5,444 nt of DNA, taken from Calditrichia bacterium (GTDB lineage: Bacteria; Calditrichota; Calditrichia; JAJRVZ01). This document shows, piece after piece, positions 4,761 to 5,444 of this stretch; the stretch's first letter is position 1, and every line of letters starts with the position of its first letter. A program made the translations under genes and the position numbers. The notes beneath the pieces were generated by a model. It did not search any database. It saw only the letters and a list, made by a program, of their open reading frames with translations, and was not told where the DNA came from. The stretch spans positions 1-5,444 of the forward strand of contig DAOWAQ010000150.1 of assembly GCA_030634505.1 (NCBI GenBank). Direction: 5' to 3'.

Positions 4761-5444
4761 ATGAAGCGCAGGAAAACAAAATATCTCTTTCTTTCTTTTG
4801 TATTAATCTTAACAGCATTTCACCAACTATATACTCAAACAGCCGGTAAGGCAAATGCAACCTCCAATGAATTTATCGGATTACCTTTTGTTCAAAACTA
4901 TCTTCCTGAACATTATAATGCTAGTCCGCAGAATTGGGCAACAGTACAAGATAAACGTGGTGTACTTTATTTTGCCAACAACGATGGAGTGCTTGAATAC
5001 GATGGAGCGTTCTGGAGATTGATTCCCACAACCAATAACTCAGTTGTGCGTTCGTTAGCTATTGATGCTATAGGAACGATATACGTTGGTGCAAATGGTG
5101 ATTTGGGCTATCTTGCACCAGGTACTGATGGTACTTTTAAGTTTATATCTCTATTAAATAAAATTGATTCCAGATTCCAAAAATTTGATGAAGTCTGGCA
5201 AATTATATCTACAACACAGGGTGTTTTATTCAGAACTCATAATGCATTATTTAATTGGTCAAACAATAAGATGCATGTCTTCCCCGCGCAAACTACATTT
5301 AAAAAATTATTTATTCAGGATAATAAAATATTTATTTTACAAACCGGTGTAGGTCTAATGCAATTTACCGGTGATTCTTTACTTAATGTCGCACAACAAC
5401 CTTTTGTAAATCTTAAAATCATTTCTTTAGTGCCATTAAATAAA
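4761..5444 (+). CDS. Two-component-type beta-propeller sensor, N-terminal part (3' partial)
   Basis: The frame is open from ATG 4761 to the window end (228 codons) with no stop. Residues 1-33 look like a signal peptide: a basic MKRRKTK, a hydrophobic YLFLSFVLILTAF, then cleavage probably near YTQ or ANA. From residue 39 follows IGLPFVQNYLPEHYNASPQN, then WATVQDKRGVLYFANNDGVL and EYDGAFWRLIPTTNNSVVRS, then IYVGANGDLGYL (107-118). These are repeats of the Reg_prop/two-component-regulator propeller type: W..vQD..G..yf.n..Gvl.yDG, svVRsl, and G.iyvGa.g..GyL. In Bacteroidota this blade set is the periplasmic sensor part of hybrid histidine kinases, adenylate cyclases or LuxR-type one-component regulators, usually followed by a Y_Y_Y domain, a membrane helix and an output domain, all beyond the window. 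The ligand cannot be told. It is separated from the lipid operon by 1.5 kb of eroded DNA. Confidence 0.88.
   Translation, partial: MKRRKTKYLFLSFVLILTAFHQLYTQTAGKANATSNEFIGLPFVQNYLPEHYNASPQNWATVQDKRGVLYFANNDGVLEYDGAFWRLIPTTNNSVVRSLAIDAIGTIYVGANGDLGYLAPGTDGTFKFISLLNKIDSRFQKFDEVWQIISTTQGVLFRTHNALFNWSNNKMHVFPAQTTFKKLFIQDNKIFILQTGVGLMQFTGDSLLNVAQQPFVNLKIISLVPLNK

Noticed and set aside
5164..5352. Plus-strand 62-codon open frame inside the propeller sensor
   Set aside because: It overlaps the sensor frame, which carries clear propeller motifs before it and stays open throughout; this frame has no ribosome site or motif.

Overview
The window is AT-rich bacterial DNA from an organism most likely in the Bacteroidota/Ignavibacteriota–Chlorobi (FCB) group. 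The clues are a Bacteroidota-type 'propeller' sensor N-terminus at the right edge, a serine-palmitoyltransferase-like enzyme at the left edge, a remnant of an IS1380-family transposase, and a candidate TAnnTTTG promoter. The assignment is inferred from family resemblance only.

Left part (1-3221): three tightly packed plus-strand genes that look like one operon. The first is an alpha-oxoamine synthase (PLP enzyme, closest in look to serine palmitoyltransferase), cut at its 5' end by the window edge. Fifteen bases later comes a DUF3419/BtaA-like protein, the family that transfers the 3-amino-3-carboxypropyl group of S-adenosylmethionine to diacylglycerol. Overlapping it by four bases (ATGA) is a 334-residue protein with an N-terminal GNAT acyltransferase domain. 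An oxoamine synthase, an aminocarboxypropyl transferase and a GNAT transferase together suggest a route to an unusual amino-lipid or other acylated amine. The product is not known, and this is the most interesting thing in the window.

Middle part (3222-4760): about 1.5 kb of eroded sequence. In order it holds short hydrophobic open frames of doubtful status; a minus-strand fragment of an IS1380-type transposase that keeps the Y-(2)-R-(3)-E-(6)-K signature; a roughly 150-bp imperfect inverted-repeat (MITE/REP-like) element with a small GC-rich palindrome inside it; a frameshifted and stop-interrupted nucleotidyltransferase pseudogene; the small, apparently intact partner gene of that nucleotidyltransferase; and a short startless open frame.

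Right part (4761-5444): the 5' end of a secreted or membrane-anchored beta-propeller sensor of the kind found at the N-terminus of Bacteroidota hybrid sensors and LuxR-type regulators. It has a signal peptide and runs off the window. Nothing ties it directly to the lipid operon.
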